DNA of 11,529 nt from JANJWP01 sp049301335 (GCA_049301335.1 JBAQKV010000095.1:1-11529); one strand, 5' to 3'. Positions 1 to 6,854 are shown, numbered from the stretch's first letter. Notes: generated by a model from the sequence alone, not told the origin. Translations and numbers: made by a program.

Positions 1-1456
1 CACTAGGACTGCCCTTGGATTTCCCGTCGGCCGGTTTCCGGTCGCCCGAAGGACGTCCGCCCGGTGCGGGCTTGGAATAATCGGGACGGCCTCCGCGGTC
101 GCTCGACGGCCTGCCTTCGTGCCATACCGGCTTTTCGGCGTTTTCGGACCGTTCGCCGCGTTCTGATTTTCCGTATCCGCGGTCTTCGTAGAGCCCGCGG
201 CCTTCGGAATTGCGGTCTTTCTGGATGACGCGCCCCGGTACCACGCGGACGATTTCGCGGCCGACGGTCTGCCCCGGACGCTTGTAGAGGAGCGAACCGA
301 ACTTGGTCGCCTGTACCGAGAATTCCTTCGGAAGGAGGCTGTCGGAATAGAATCCGTATTTCTTGAGGACTTCGAAGAATTCTTCGAAGAACACGTATTT
401 CCGGTCGACTTCCCAGAAAGGCACGCACATGACGACGGTGCCCTTGTAGTCGAGTTGGCGAAGCCCCTGGAAGAAGCCTTCGTAGATCGGGTAGAGAAGT
501 TTTTTCTGTTCCGCGACGGAAGCGGCGGAAATGGTTTTGGCCGATTGGATTTCGCCGAGGAAACCTTCGGTGACGATAGCGGCGCCGCGGACGTATTCCG
601 GGTTCGACGCGATCTTCTTCGCGTCCATCGGGAAGGTGCGGTAGAGCGCTTCGATGGGGTCGCAGAGCGGTTCGAGCGCCTTGGCCGTGGATTCGGCCAT
701 CTTATCAGAGATGTCGGTACCGAGAAGGTCGCGGAAACCGAGGTCGAACGCTTCGATGAGAACGGTTCCGAGTCCGCAGAACGGGTCGTAAACGCGCTTG
801 GCGGCGAAGGTATGTTTCGCGTTGTCGGACGATTCGGCGCTTCCGCGTCCCGAGACGAGGTTGACCATCATGCGGGCGAGTTTCGGCGGGAGCATTCCCA
901 CTTCCATGTCGCGCCCCTTGTTCATGTCGCGTCCGGCGAAGGCGTCGACGTCCTGGCAGGCGAGCGTCACGCCGAAATACCCCTTGCGGTCGACTTCGAG
1001 GTACGCGGTTTCCAAAAGGGTCTTGGAAAGTTTGGATTTCTTGAACGCGGCGGCGTTGATGGTCTTGTCGGTCACGTTGCACGCGCGGACGGAGAAATCG
1101 TCGCGGAGGAACTTCTTCACGCGAAGCGAAAGCTCGGTAAGCGGAAGGTCGGCGCCTACGGTCGCGAGGGCGAAGGCGTGCTTCCCTTCCGGCGACATGG
1201 TCTTTTTGAAATATTCGGTCGATTTGGTCGCGAATTCCCCGGAAACGCATTCCGACTGGATTTCGAAAAGACGGATGGACCCCCCGAGTTTCGCGAACGC
1301 GGCGATCGCGTCTTCGCGGCTGCCGAAGCGGACGAGAGCGAGTTGCGGCGAAACGGCGATAATCGAATGGAATCCGCATACCGAAGCGATTTCCGCCACC
1401 GAGAGTTTGAATTCGCGTCCAAGGGAAAACGCGAATATGGGAAAGCTCCTTGACAT
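1..1456 (-). CDS. Trm11/TrmG10-like tRNA (guanine-N2) methyltransferase, 3' end off window
   Basis: Predicted SAM-dependent RNA methyltransferase of the Trm11/TrmG10 group, whose known members make N2-methylguanosine at tRNA position 10. About 485 codons are visible from ATG 1456 and the frame is still open at the left edge. The N-terminus (FAFSLGREFKLSVAEIAS, from about residue 8) looks like the start of the THUMP-linked region. Residues about 168-200 carry the GMLPPKLARMMVNL block typical of the group. The SAM-binding motif DPFCGLG is at 224-230 and an acidic residue follows at GTDIS (246-250). Motif IV reads VTEGFLGE (295-302) rather than the canonical DPPY, so the catalytic loop is divergent. 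From about residue 415 the protein becomes a Gly/Arg/Ser/Pro-rich, probably disordered basic tail. There is no in-frame TGA and no Shine-Dalgarno; a TATAAT box 14 nt upstream suggests a very short leader. Family assignment is fairly sure, exact substrate is inferred. Confidence 0.8.
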   Translation of the reverse strand, partial: MSRSFPIFAFSLGREFKLSVAEIASVCGFHSIIAVSPQLALVRFGSREDAIAAFAKLGGSIRLFEIQSECVSGEFATKSTEYFKKTMSPEGKHAFALATVGADLPLTELSLRVKKFLRDDFSVRACNVTDKTINAAAFKKSKLSKTLLETAYLEVDRKGYFGVTLACQDVDAFAGRDMNKGRDMEVGMLPPKLARMMVNLVSGRGSAESSDNAKHTFAAKRVYDPFCGLGTVLIEAFDLGFRDLLGTDISDKMAESTAKALEPLCDPIEALYRTFPMDAKKIASNPEYVRGAAIVTEGFLGEIQSAKTISAASVAEQKKLLYPIYEGFFQGLRQLDYKGTVVMCVPFWEVDRKYVFFEEFFEVLKKYGFYSDSLLPKEFSVQATKFGSLLYKRPGQTVGREIVRVVPGRVIQKDRNSEGRGLYEDRGYGKSERGERSENAEKPVWHEGRPSSDRGGRPDYSKPAPGGRPSGDRKPADGKSKGSPS

Positions 1457-1469
1457 TTGTGGGGGTGGG

Positions 1470-1475
1470 ATTATA
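1470..1475 (-). promoter_or_regulatory. -10 box for the methyltransferase gene
   Basis: On the minus strand the sequence reads TTATAAT, a perfect TATAAT, ending 13 nt before the ATG at 1456. No convincing -35 hexamer is visible at the right distance. Start of transcription about 7 nt downstream would give a leader of only a few bases, which fits the missing Shine-Dalgarno sequence. Confidence 0.5.
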
Positions 1476-1607
1476 AGGAATTGGTACGGGATTTTCCGTA
1501 GGAACGAGGAGAGTATCTTCGCAACCGACGTCAAACAAAACTTTTCTTGCGGAATCTAGAGGTGTAAGCTTCCGCGCTTAGGTAAAAAATCTCAGAAGGA
1601 GCTCGCT

Positions 1608-1685
1608 ATGAAACGTTTGGGTATCGGCCAATCCAAGGCAGTCATTCCCGGTGGGAATTCCCCCGCCGTTCCCCCCGTATTCTGA
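1608..1685 (+). CDS. Possible short ORF (25 aa) with strong ribosome binding site
   Basis: An ATG at 1608 is preceded by AGAAGGAG with a 6-nt gap, the best placed Shine-Dalgarno on the plus strand. It opens a 25-codon frame (MKRLGIGQSKAVIPGGNSP then AVPPVF) followed by TGA at 1683. I recognise no family. If UGA is glycine here as in nadK, the frame stays open to a TAA near 2177, running through a terminator and antisense to the next gene, which is implausible for one protein. It could be a leader peptide or the coding part of a small dual-function RNA. It is the only plus-strand frame in this gap with a credible translation start; whether it is expressed cannot be told from sequence. Confidence 0.3.
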   Translation: MKRLGIGQSKAVIPGGNSPAVPPVF

Positions 1686-1818
1686 GAAAGGAGGTGATGG
1701 AGCCTCGGCTCCATCTCGTTCGCACCGAGGAAGGCGTTCTTCCCCTCGGAACTTCCGAAAGGATGGTTAGTCGGCCTTCGGGCGACTCGCGGACGTATCT
1801 GAAAAGAACGCGTCACCC

Positions 1819-1843
1819 GGGCAGCTTACGAGCTGCCCTTTTT
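1819..1843 (+). terminator. Intrinsic terminator, plus strand
   Basis: A perfect 8-bp stem GGGCAGCT / AGCTGCCC with loop TACG is followed directly by TTTTT. The T-tract is on the plus strand only. The TAA that would end the recoded minus-strand gene (1828-1826) sits in the stem and loop of the same hairpin. Confidence 0.75.
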
Positions 1844-2314
1844 CTTTGCCCGAAAATCCGGCTCGATGATTTCGGCAGACGTTCAGCCGCTCTTTTTGCG
1901 GCGAACGACCTTCCGCCCCGTGGACGCTTCGATTTCGGCGATCCGACGGATGGCTTCGGAACGCAAATGGAACAGGTCGGCTTTCAATCGCACCGGCACT
2001 TCGTCGTCATCATGGAACGCGACGTCCGCGAGCCTTCGGAAAAAATCGAGGTCGTGGAGGTCGAGCATCTCGAAATGGTACGCGTACTGGTGCGGAAGCG
2101 GATCGGTCGCCGGATCGAACCCCTCCGGCAAAACCGGCTTCCCGCGGGAGAGCCGGTTCAAGAGTGCGGAAAGATAATCGAACCCTACCACCTCCCCTGC
2201 CCGGTCGCGGATTTCGCGAGCCTTCAAAAGCGAGGCCGGGGTCGCGAGTTCGAGATCGACGAGGTCGCGCTCGACGTCGGTAAGGCCCGGAAACTGAACG
2301 ACGTTGTCGGACAT
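1826..2314 (-). CDS. Hypothetical protein downstream of pnp, probable UGA-Gly codon near the C-terminus
   Basis: I do not recognise a family. The start is ATG 2314, 42 nt after the pnp stop, with an in-frame TAA just upstream and no Shine-Dalgarno. In the standard code it ends at TGA (1885-1883) after 143 residues. With UGA read as glycine it continues through a short Lys-rich tail (FRAKKKGSS) to TAA at 1828-1826, for 162 residues. I prefer the longer form because nadK and the Nudix gene show UGA=Gly in this window and the alternative would need a UGA stop. The protein is soluble-looking and acidic in the middle, with helical, Leu/Arg/Glu-rich segments and a basic end (RKVVRRKKSG). There are no membrane segments and no obvious catalytic motif. 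Position suggests co-transcription with pnp; no function is inferred. Confidence 0.7.
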
Positions 2315-2356
2315 GGGATTGCGGGGTTACTGGACGGTCGGATGAGCCCGTTCTCC

Positions 2357-4540
2357 TTATTCCGCGACGACGCGTTCGAGTCCGATACGGCCCTTCTCCT
2401 TGTCGACGGTGAGGACTTTGACCTTCACTACGTCGCCGACGTTCACGTACTTCTCGATGACTTCCACGCGCTCCTTGGCGATCTTGGAGATGTGGATCAT
2501 GCCCGACTGCTTGCCGAGCTCGACGATGGCGCCTACGCCTTCGAGGATCTTCACGACCTTTCCTTCGAGGAGTTCTCCCGGTTCGATTTCACGAAGGAGG
2601 TCCTTGATGAACGCGAGCGCGCCCTGGCCGTTTTCCTGGGTCTTGGCGGTAATGGAGACGAACCCGTCGTCCTTCACGTCGACTTCGACGGAGAAATCGC
2701 GGCAGATCTTCTGGATCATTTCACCGCCCTTGCCGATGAGTTCGCGGATGCGTTCCACCGGGATGGTGAGCGAGAGGATGGACGGGGCGTTCGGGGAAAG
2801 TTCCTTGCGCGGAGCGGCGAGTTCCTTGGCCATCTCAGTGCGGATGTAGCCGAGCGCGCCCTTGGATTGTTCGAGAACGCGCTTCACGACTTCGAGCGAG
2901 AGTCCCGCGATCTTGCAGTCCATCTGGAGTGCGGTGATGCCGCGTTCGGTACCCGCGACCTTGAAGTCGAGGTCGCCGAGGAAGTCTTCCTGGGCCTGAA
3001 TGTCGGAGAGGACTTCGTATTTTCCGGAATCGTCGTCGTATACCATGCCCATCGCGACGCCCGCGACCATCGCCTTGATCGGTACGCCCGCGTCCATGAG
3101 GGAAAGCGAGGAACCGCAGACGGAAGCCATCGAAGACGAACCGTTACAGGTGGTGATTTCGGATACTACGCGGATGAAATACGGGAACGATTCGAGCGGC
3201 GGGAGCACCATTTCGAGCGCCTTTTCCGCGAGGCGTCCGTGGCCGACTTCGCGGCGGCCTACGCCGCGGAGCGGCTTGACTTCGCCGACCGAGAACGGGG
3301 GGAAGTTGTAGTGGTGGATGTAGCGCTTGGTGTCTTCTTCGAACATGTCGTCGACGATCTGGATGTCGCCCGGGCCGCCCAAGGTGGTAATGGAAAGCGC
3401 CTGGGTGATGCCGCGTTCGAAAAGCACGGAACCGTGCACCTTCGGGAGGATTCCCGTGGAAGCGCGGACCTTGCGGACTTCGTCCGGAGCGCGGCCGTCG
3501 AGGCGGACGCGGGTGGAGAGGACCTTGGAGCGCATTTTCTTCTTTACCGCGCCGTAGACGTGTTCGCGGAGTTCGGCTTCGACCTTGTTGACGCTCGGGA
3601 GGGTCGGGTTTTCGGCGACTTCTTCGGCGTAGGAAGCGAGGTCGAACTTTTCGACGACCGCGTCTTCGAGATCATGGAGACGATCGTGGAATTCGGCCTT
3701 ACCGGTGCCAAAGAGCGGCGCGACGAGTTCGTCGGTGACGGTTTCGAGAACGAAGGCTTCGAGTTCGGCGTCGGATTCCTTGACGGTGAAGCGGAATTCC
3801 GGAAGTCCGTGGACCTTCTTATATTCGTTTACGAAATCGGTCTGCGCGGCGCAGACTTCCTTGATGAGGGCGTGGGCGAATTCGAACGCCTTCAACATGG
3901 TTTCGTCGTCGATTTCCTGCCCCTGCGATTCTACCATGGTGATGGCGTCGGAGGTTCCGGCGACGGTGAGGTCGAGGATGGCCTTTTCGAGGACGTCGAA
4001 AGTCGGGTCGAAGACGAATCCGGATTCGGTGAGCGCGATGCGGACGCCCGAAACCGGGCCTTCGAATTCGACGACTCCTGCGAGCTGGAGCGAGAGGGAA
4101 GCGCCGGTGATTCCGTGGAAACCGTAATCCGAAGCGCCGGAAGACGAAAGGATGGTCGAGATGATCTGCACTTCGTTGAGCGACCCCTTAGGGAACATCG
4201 GGCGGATCGGGCGGTCGATGAGGCGGGAGTTGAGCACGGCGTTTTCGCTCGGGCGGCCTTCGCGCTTCATGAAGCGGTTGCCTCCGATTTTTCCGGCGGC
4301 GTAATACTTCTCTTGGAATTCTACGGTAAGCGGAAAGAACGAAGCGGCGAGATTGGCTTCGTCTTTGAGACCCGCGGTAGTGAGGAGGTAGTTCCCCGCT
4401 TCGTCACTGATGACGGCGGAACCGTTCGCGAGGAGCGCGAGGCGCGCGGATTCGAAAGTGAACTTCTTGCCGCCGATTTCGTAGGTTTTCGAAACGGGGC
4501 GCTTGTCGACGACGTTGGCGTCTGAGAGTCCGGGAATCAT
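2357..4540 (-). CDS. pnp: Polyribonucleotide nucleotidyltransferase (PNPase)
   Basis: 3'-to-5' phosphorolytic exoribonuclease of cytoplasmic mRNA decay. From ATG 4540 it has 727 residues, normal for the family. The order of domains is complete: first RNase PH-like domain (with NSRLIDRPIRPMFPKG), linker helical domain, second RNase PH-like domain with the phosphate-binding NGSSSMASVCGSSLS segment and the catalytic acidic stretch EVLSDIQAQEDFLGDLDFKV, then a KH domain with the GxxG loop in ELIGKGGE and a C-terminal S1 domain (GELLEGKVVKI to the end). There is no in-frame TGA and the stop is TAA. A TTG 15 codons upstream (4585) keeps the frame open, but the extension lacks family features, so ATG was chosen. 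No Shine-Dalgarno is close to it. The flanking terminator and the gap upstream suggest its own promoter; the hypothetical gene downstream probably belongs to the same transcript. Confidence 0.96.
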   Translation of the reverse strand: MIPGLSDANVVDKRPVSKTYEIGGKKFTFESARLALLANGSAVISDEAGNYLLTTAGLKDEANLAASFFPLTVEFQEKYYAAGKIGGNRFMKREGRPSENAVLNSRLIDRPIRPMFPKGSLNEVQIISTILSSSGASDYGFHGITGASLSLQLAGVVEFEGPVSGVRIALTESGFVFDPTFDVLEKAILDLTVAGTSDAITMVESQGQEIDDETMLKAFEFAHALIKEVCAAQTDFVNEYKKVHGLPEFRFTVKESDAELEAFVLETVTDELVAPLFGTGKAEFHDRLHDLEDAVVEKFDLASYAEEVAENPTLPSVNKVEAELREHVYGAVKKKMRSKVLSTRVRLDGRAPDEVRKVRASTGILPKVHGSVLFERGITQALSITTLGGPGDIQIVDDMFEEDTKRYIHHYNFPPFSVGEVKPLRGVGRREVGHGRLAEKALEMVLPPLESFPYFIRVVSEITTCNGSSSMASVCGSSLSLMDAGVPIKAMVAGVAMGMVYDDDSGKYEVLSDIQAQEDFLGDLDFKVAGTERGITALQMDCKIAGLSLEVVKRVLEQSKGALGYIRTEMAKELAAPRKELSPNAPSILSLTIPVERIRELIGKGGEMIQKICRDFSVEVDVKDDGFVSITAKTQENGQGALAFIKDLLREIEPGELLEGKVVKILEGVGAIVELGKQSGMIHISKIAKERVEVIEKYVNVGDVVKVKVLTVDKEKGRIGLERVVAE

Positions 4541-4700
4541 GGAATGCCGGTAAAAGGATATCCCTCCGGCCGCCTCTTTTCGCAAAAACTCGGAACGAAC
4601 CTTTCGTCTTCGGGATTCTCACCCTGGCAGGTTCGGTGCGCGTCTTCGCGAAAATATCGGGAAGCTTCTGGAGGATGGAGGGAGTATATGCGGAATTAGC
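4541..4700 (-). promoter_or_regulatory. pnp upstream region: candidate -10 box and leader
   Basis: On the minus strand a TATACT (4688-4683) lies just after the nrtR terminator T-tract and could be the pnp -10 box; the -35 position falls in T-rich sequence and is weak. The resulting leader of about 135 nt contains an inverted repeat GAACCT (4634-4629) / AGGTTC (4602-4597) enclosing GGG/CCC (4624-4622 and 4614-4612). It could fold, and pnp leaders in other bacteria are sites of autoregulation, but the stem is short and I match it to no known motif. Confidence 0.3.
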
Positions 4701-4728
4701 AAAGAAAAAAGCGGGACTTTCGTCCCGC
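4701..4728 (-). terminator. Intrinsic terminator after the nrtR-like gene
   Basis: Read on the minus strand, a perfect 7-bp stem GCGGGAC / GTCCCGC with a GAAA tetraloop is followed by TTTTTTCTTT. It begins 25 nt after the TAA of the regulator gene. Confidence 0.9.
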
Positions 4729-4753
4729 CCAGCAAGCTATTCGGACTTCGGTA

Positions 4754-5476
4754 TTACAATATTTCCACCACCGCCAAGGCTTCCCCCTTCGCCGAAACGA
4801 ACGAGTACTGCTTAGACGGGCGTTTCGATTTGGATTTGTCGAGATTCCCCGTCTCTTTCAAAACGTCGAGCGAAAGGATCTTCTTGCGGAAATTGCGCTT
4901 GTCGAGGTCTTTCCCCATGACGATTTCATAGGCGCGCTGGAGGTCGGAGAGCCCGAATTCGGAAGGAAGGACGTTCTTTACGACGTCGGTGTATTCGAAC
5001 TTCGCCCGAACGCGGGTAAGGGCGTAGCGGATGATGGACAGATGGTCGAAAGCGACGTTCTTTTCGGTGAGCGAAGTTACCGGAACGATGCGGACTTTGG
5101 ACATGTCCGCATTTTTCAGGAGGTCGGACGATTCGACCAGCGCGTAGTACGTGATGGAGACGATGTGTCCGCGGGTGTCGCGCTCGGGTGCGCCGAAAGC
5201 GTAGAGCTGTTCTTTGTAAACGCCCGCGTCGGCGGCCTTGATGTCGGTTCGGCGATTGAGGATGTCGTCGAAATTCTCCTCGAGCGAGTACCCGCTCTTG
5301 ATGATTCCGCCCGGAAGGACGAATTTGCCCATTTCCGGTTCGTGGTCACGCTCGACCATGAGTACGCAGAATTCGTCACGGTAGATCGTGAAGATGACGA
5401 TGTCGAGGGCGAGGACGGGGATGGAGAGTCCGAAGATGTTCTCGCTGAACTTCTTCTGGAGAGCGGAATCTGCCAT
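4754..5476 (-). CDS. nrtR: NrtR-like transcriptional regulator (degenerate Nudix domain + winged helix)
   Basis: Predicted DNA-binding repressor of NAD metabolism. Residues about 20-150 form a Nudix fold (LALDIVIFTIYRDEFCVLMV, then LPGG at 54-57). The Nudix box is degenerate: where hydrolases have REuxEExGu this protein has FDDILNRRTDI, so it is probably a ligand-sensing, non-catalytic domain. The C-terminal part (about 150-240) matches the NrtR winged-helix region, with LPSEFGLSDLQRAYEIVMG followed by LDKRNFRKKIL. Known NrtR proteins bind ADP-ribose or related NAD derivatives and control nad and pnc genes. Here the gene lies just downstream of nadE-nadK-nadD-Nudix, the expected target set. 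It starts at ATG 5476 without a Shine-Dalgarno, has 240 residues, no in-frame TGA and ends in TAA. A terminator precedes it and another follows, so it is probably its own unit. Repressor and ligand roles are inferred from the family. Confidence 0.88.
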   Translation of the reverse strand: MADSALQKKFSENIFGLSIPVLALDIVIFTIYRDEFCVLMVERDHEPEMGKFVLPGGIIKSGYSLEENFDDILNRRTDIKAADAGVYKEQLYAFGAPERDTRGHIVSITYYALVESSDLLKNADMSKVRIVPVTSLTEKNVAFDHLSIIRYALTRVRAKFEYTDVVKNVLPSEFGLSDLQRAYEIVMGKDLDKRNFRKKILSLDVLKETGNLDKSKSKRPSKQYSFVSAKGEALAVVEIL

Positions 5477-5485
5477 TGGGTCGGA

Positions 5486-5526
5486 AAAGAAAAAGCGTAT
5501 TCCTGACGATTATTACCGGAATACGC
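5486..5526 (-). terminator. Hairpin terminator (possible operator) directly before the nrtR-like gene
   Basis: On the minus strand a perfect 9-bp stem GCGTATTCC / GGAATACGC with a 14-nt loop is followed by TTTTTCTTTT, ending 10 nt before the ATG of the regulator. It can end transcription arriving from the Nudix gene. Because it is a 32-bp inverted repeat at the start of a regulator gene it could also be an operator for that regulator. Confidence 0.75.
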
Positions 5527-5536
5527 GATTAGGCAA
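5509..5536 (-). promoter_or_regulatory. Candidate nrtR promoter inside the terminator loop
   Basis: Minus-strand TTGCCT (5536-5531), 16-bp spacer, then AATAAT (5514-5509). The -10 lies in the loop between the arms of the hairpin at 5495-5526. A transcript starting about 7 nt on would lack the first arm and so escape that terminator. The hexamers are only fair matches. Confidence 0.35.
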
Positions 5537-5558
5537 GTGTTACGACGGGCTTCGTCGG

Positions 5559-6170
5559 TTATTTTCGGAATATCTCGGCGTACCGGGCCTTTACCACCGC
5601 GAGCAGGGCGAAGACTTTCGCATCGACCAGCTCCCCTGCCGCCGCAGTGGCGAGCGCGGTTTCGAAAGCGGTGGAAAGAGGGAGGCGGACTACCGCGATT
5701 TCTTCGGCGGCTTCGAGCCGCTGTTCCCCGGCGAATTCGGCGTCGAAGGCCGCGAAGCATTCGACTTTCTCAGTAGTCGCGCCGGAAGACGTGGGCGTGG
5801 TGATTTTCAAATCGACGACGTTTTTTTCACTTACGGAATATCCCGTTTCTTCGAGAATTTCCTTCACGACGGTACCTGCCGGGGTCATTCCGGCATCCAC
5901 GAGGCCGGCGACGTTTTCGAGAACGTAACGGCGCATCGGGATGCGGTACTGCCAAATAAGGAGCGCTTCGCCGTTTTTCGTGACCGGCAAGGCGGTAATA
6001 ATGCGCGGGTCGTTATTGCGGACGGCGATTTCATAATCCACGGGCTTTTTTCCAGCGGCTTGGGCACGGTCGCTGACGAGCGTCACGTGGCGGCCTTGTC
6101 ATATGATTTTGCGTTCGCCGAATTCGAATGGGTTTCACGTGGGCGGGACGAGTGCGGAGGATCGGTTCAT
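5559..6170 (-). CDS. Nudix hydrolase, ADP-ribose pyrophosphatase type, with two UGA-Gly codons
   Basis: Predicted hydrolase of nucleoside diphosphate derivatives such as ADP-ribose. In the standard code the frame opens only at a GTG (6086). Reading TGA as glycine extends it 28 codons to ATG 6170, 11 nt after the nadD stop, adding NPFEFGERKII, a UGA, then QGRHV. The extension supplies the paired N-terminal strands that precede DYE in this family, which the short form lacks. UGA codons are 12 (6137-6135) and 24 (6101-6099). The protein then has 203 residues. The Nudix box is at about 89-111 and ends in KEILEETGY; the catalytic KEILEE (103-108) is intact except Arg to Lys, while the first box glutamate is Met. 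The stop is TAA. It sits at the end of the NAD block and could recycle ADP-ribose, perhaps lowering the ligand level seen by the NrtR-like regulator. Substrate is inferred. Confidence 0.85.
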
Positions 6171-6181
6171 ATCCGGTTCGG

Positions 6182-6814
6182 TTAGGCGGCGAGCGGAGCT
6201 CCGTAGAGTCCGGCTTCGAAAATATGGGAGAGGATTTCGGGGGCGAGGCCTTCGGGGATGCGGCCTTCCGAAATGGCGGCACGGACCTCGGTACTGGAGA
6301 CCGAGCGCACGTCGTGGGCGGCTTCGATGTCGGCGAGCACGTAGTTGGCGGCGACCGAGAGGTCGACGTCGTAGCCGTGGCGGACGAAGAGGACCTTAGG
6401 CAAGCGCAGGAGCACTTCGAGCGAGGGGTCCCAAACGGGCATGTTGGGAACGGTGTCGGATCCGAACGCCTGGTACGGGCGAACGCCGAATTTGACGGAG
6501 TAGTGTTCGTCCATGCCGAGGGTGGTGGTTTCGCCAAGCTCCCCGGAAAGGAAATCCGTATCGAGTTCGACGTTGGAACCGGCGAAGCGTTCGGCGAATA
6601 TGCCGAGAACGCGGAGTCGGCTCTTTTCGCAAACCTTGTACGCCTTGTCGGAGCGGGGGCCGGACGGGACGATGACGACCCGATCGGCGATTTTGGAAAG
6701 CGTGAGGACCGCGGCTTCGTGGGCGAGAGTCGGCGGATCGAAGGCGCCTCCGTAGAGGACGACGGGGATTTTCTTTTTTTCATCCTTTCCGCCTGCCATA
6801 CCGAATGCGTTCAT
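6182..6814 (-). CDS. nadD: Nicotinate-nucleotide adenylyltransferase
   Basis: Transfers AMP from ATP to nicotinate mononucleotide to give deamido-NAD, the substrate of NadE. The 210-residue frame has the nucleotidyltransferase signature GGAFDPP followed by TLAH (residues 22-32, the GxFDPxxxxH pattern) and the C-terminal SSTEVR motif (about 173-178), both diagnostic of the family. Start: ATG 6814 gives a 15-residue lead-in; a second in-frame ATG at 6799 is also possible. There is no Shine-Dalgarno, but a promoter-like pair and an inverted repeat sit right on the start, suggesting a nearly leaderless message. It lies 23 nt after nadK and 11 nt before the Nudix gene. There is no in-frame TGA and the stop is TAA. 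Confidence 0.93.
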   Translation of the reverse strand: MNAFGMAGGKDEKKKIPVVLYGGAFDPPTLAHEAAVLTLSKIADRVVIVPSGPRSDKAYKVCEKSRLRVLGIFAERFAGSNVELDTDFLSGELGETTTLGMDEHYSVKFGVRPYQAFGSDTVPNMPVWDPSLEVLLRLPKVLFVRHGYDVDLSVAANYVLADIEAAHDVRSVSSTEVRAAISEGRIPEGLAPEILSHIFEAGLYGAPLAA

Positions 6815-6831
6815 ATTATTGAATGTAATAT
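6813..6831. promoter_or_regulatory. Inverted repeat over the nadD start, candidate NrtR operator
   Basis: ATATTA, 7-nt spacer TTGAATG, TAATAT: a perfect 6-bp inverted repeat of 19 bp in total. It overlaps the -10 box, the likely transcription start and the first bases of the nadD ATG. Size and position suit a repressor such as NrtR. The region is AT-rich, so chance is not excluded. Confidence 0.35.
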
Positions 6832-6854
6832 ATACAATTAATCGAGGATATCAA
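6827..6854 (-). promoter_or_regulatory. Candidate nadD promoter
   Basis: On the minus strand TTGATA (6854-6849), a 16-bp spacer and TATATT (6832-6827) form a good sigma-70-like pair. It overlaps the last codons of nadK. The predicted start is only a few bases before the nadD ATG at 6814. Confidence 0.5.

Larger units (their letters stand above)
1560..1845 (+). ncRNA. Structured plus-strand RNA locus of unknown class
   Basis: This gap between minus-strand genes holds several plus-strand hairpins in a row: GATGGAGC with loop CTCG (1696-1715), CCGAGG paired with CCTCGG (1725-1749), an AGTCG/CGACT stem with a TTCG loop (1769-1787), and a terminator at 1819-1843. UNCG-like loops and a T-tract only on this strand point to a plus-strand transcript. 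Upstream lie the 25-codon frame at 1608 and a 14-nt sequence complementary to a 16S rRNA 3' tail (1685-1698). I compared it by eye with tmRNA, RNase P RNA, SRP RNA and 6S RNA and found no diagnostic motif of any. The 5' end is uncertain because no good promoter is visible. Confidence 0.4.

Noticed and set aside
455..1538. Long plus-strand and alternative minus-strand frames over the methyltransferase gene
   Set aside because: They lie on the same DNA as the recognisable methyltransferase frame and contain no domain signatures.
1592..1816. 74-codon minus-strand frame in the 1457-1825 gap
   Set aside because: No ribosome site, no similarity, and it covers hairpins whose terminator points to plus-strand transcription.
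1608..2177. 189-codon plus-strand protein if both TGA codons and later ones are read as glycine
   Set aside because: It would run through a strong terminator and be antisense to the hypothetical gene over most of its length; only the first 25 codons have a translation signal.
1694..4525. 943-codon plus-strand open frame
   Set aside because: It is the antisense shadow of pnp and its neighbour. The minus strand encodes a full PNPase with all domains, while this frame is rich in Asp/Glu/Arg/Val without recognisable domains and runs through a terminator.
4541..4585. TTG start for pnp at 4585
   Set aside because: The extra 15 residues are not typical of PNPase; ATG 4540 is the first ATG and fits the family length.
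4597..4634. Riboswitch (TPP-like) in the pnp leader
   Set aside because: A few bases resemble conserved elements, but the paired elements and the pyrophosphate-side loop are missing and pnp is not a thiamin gene.
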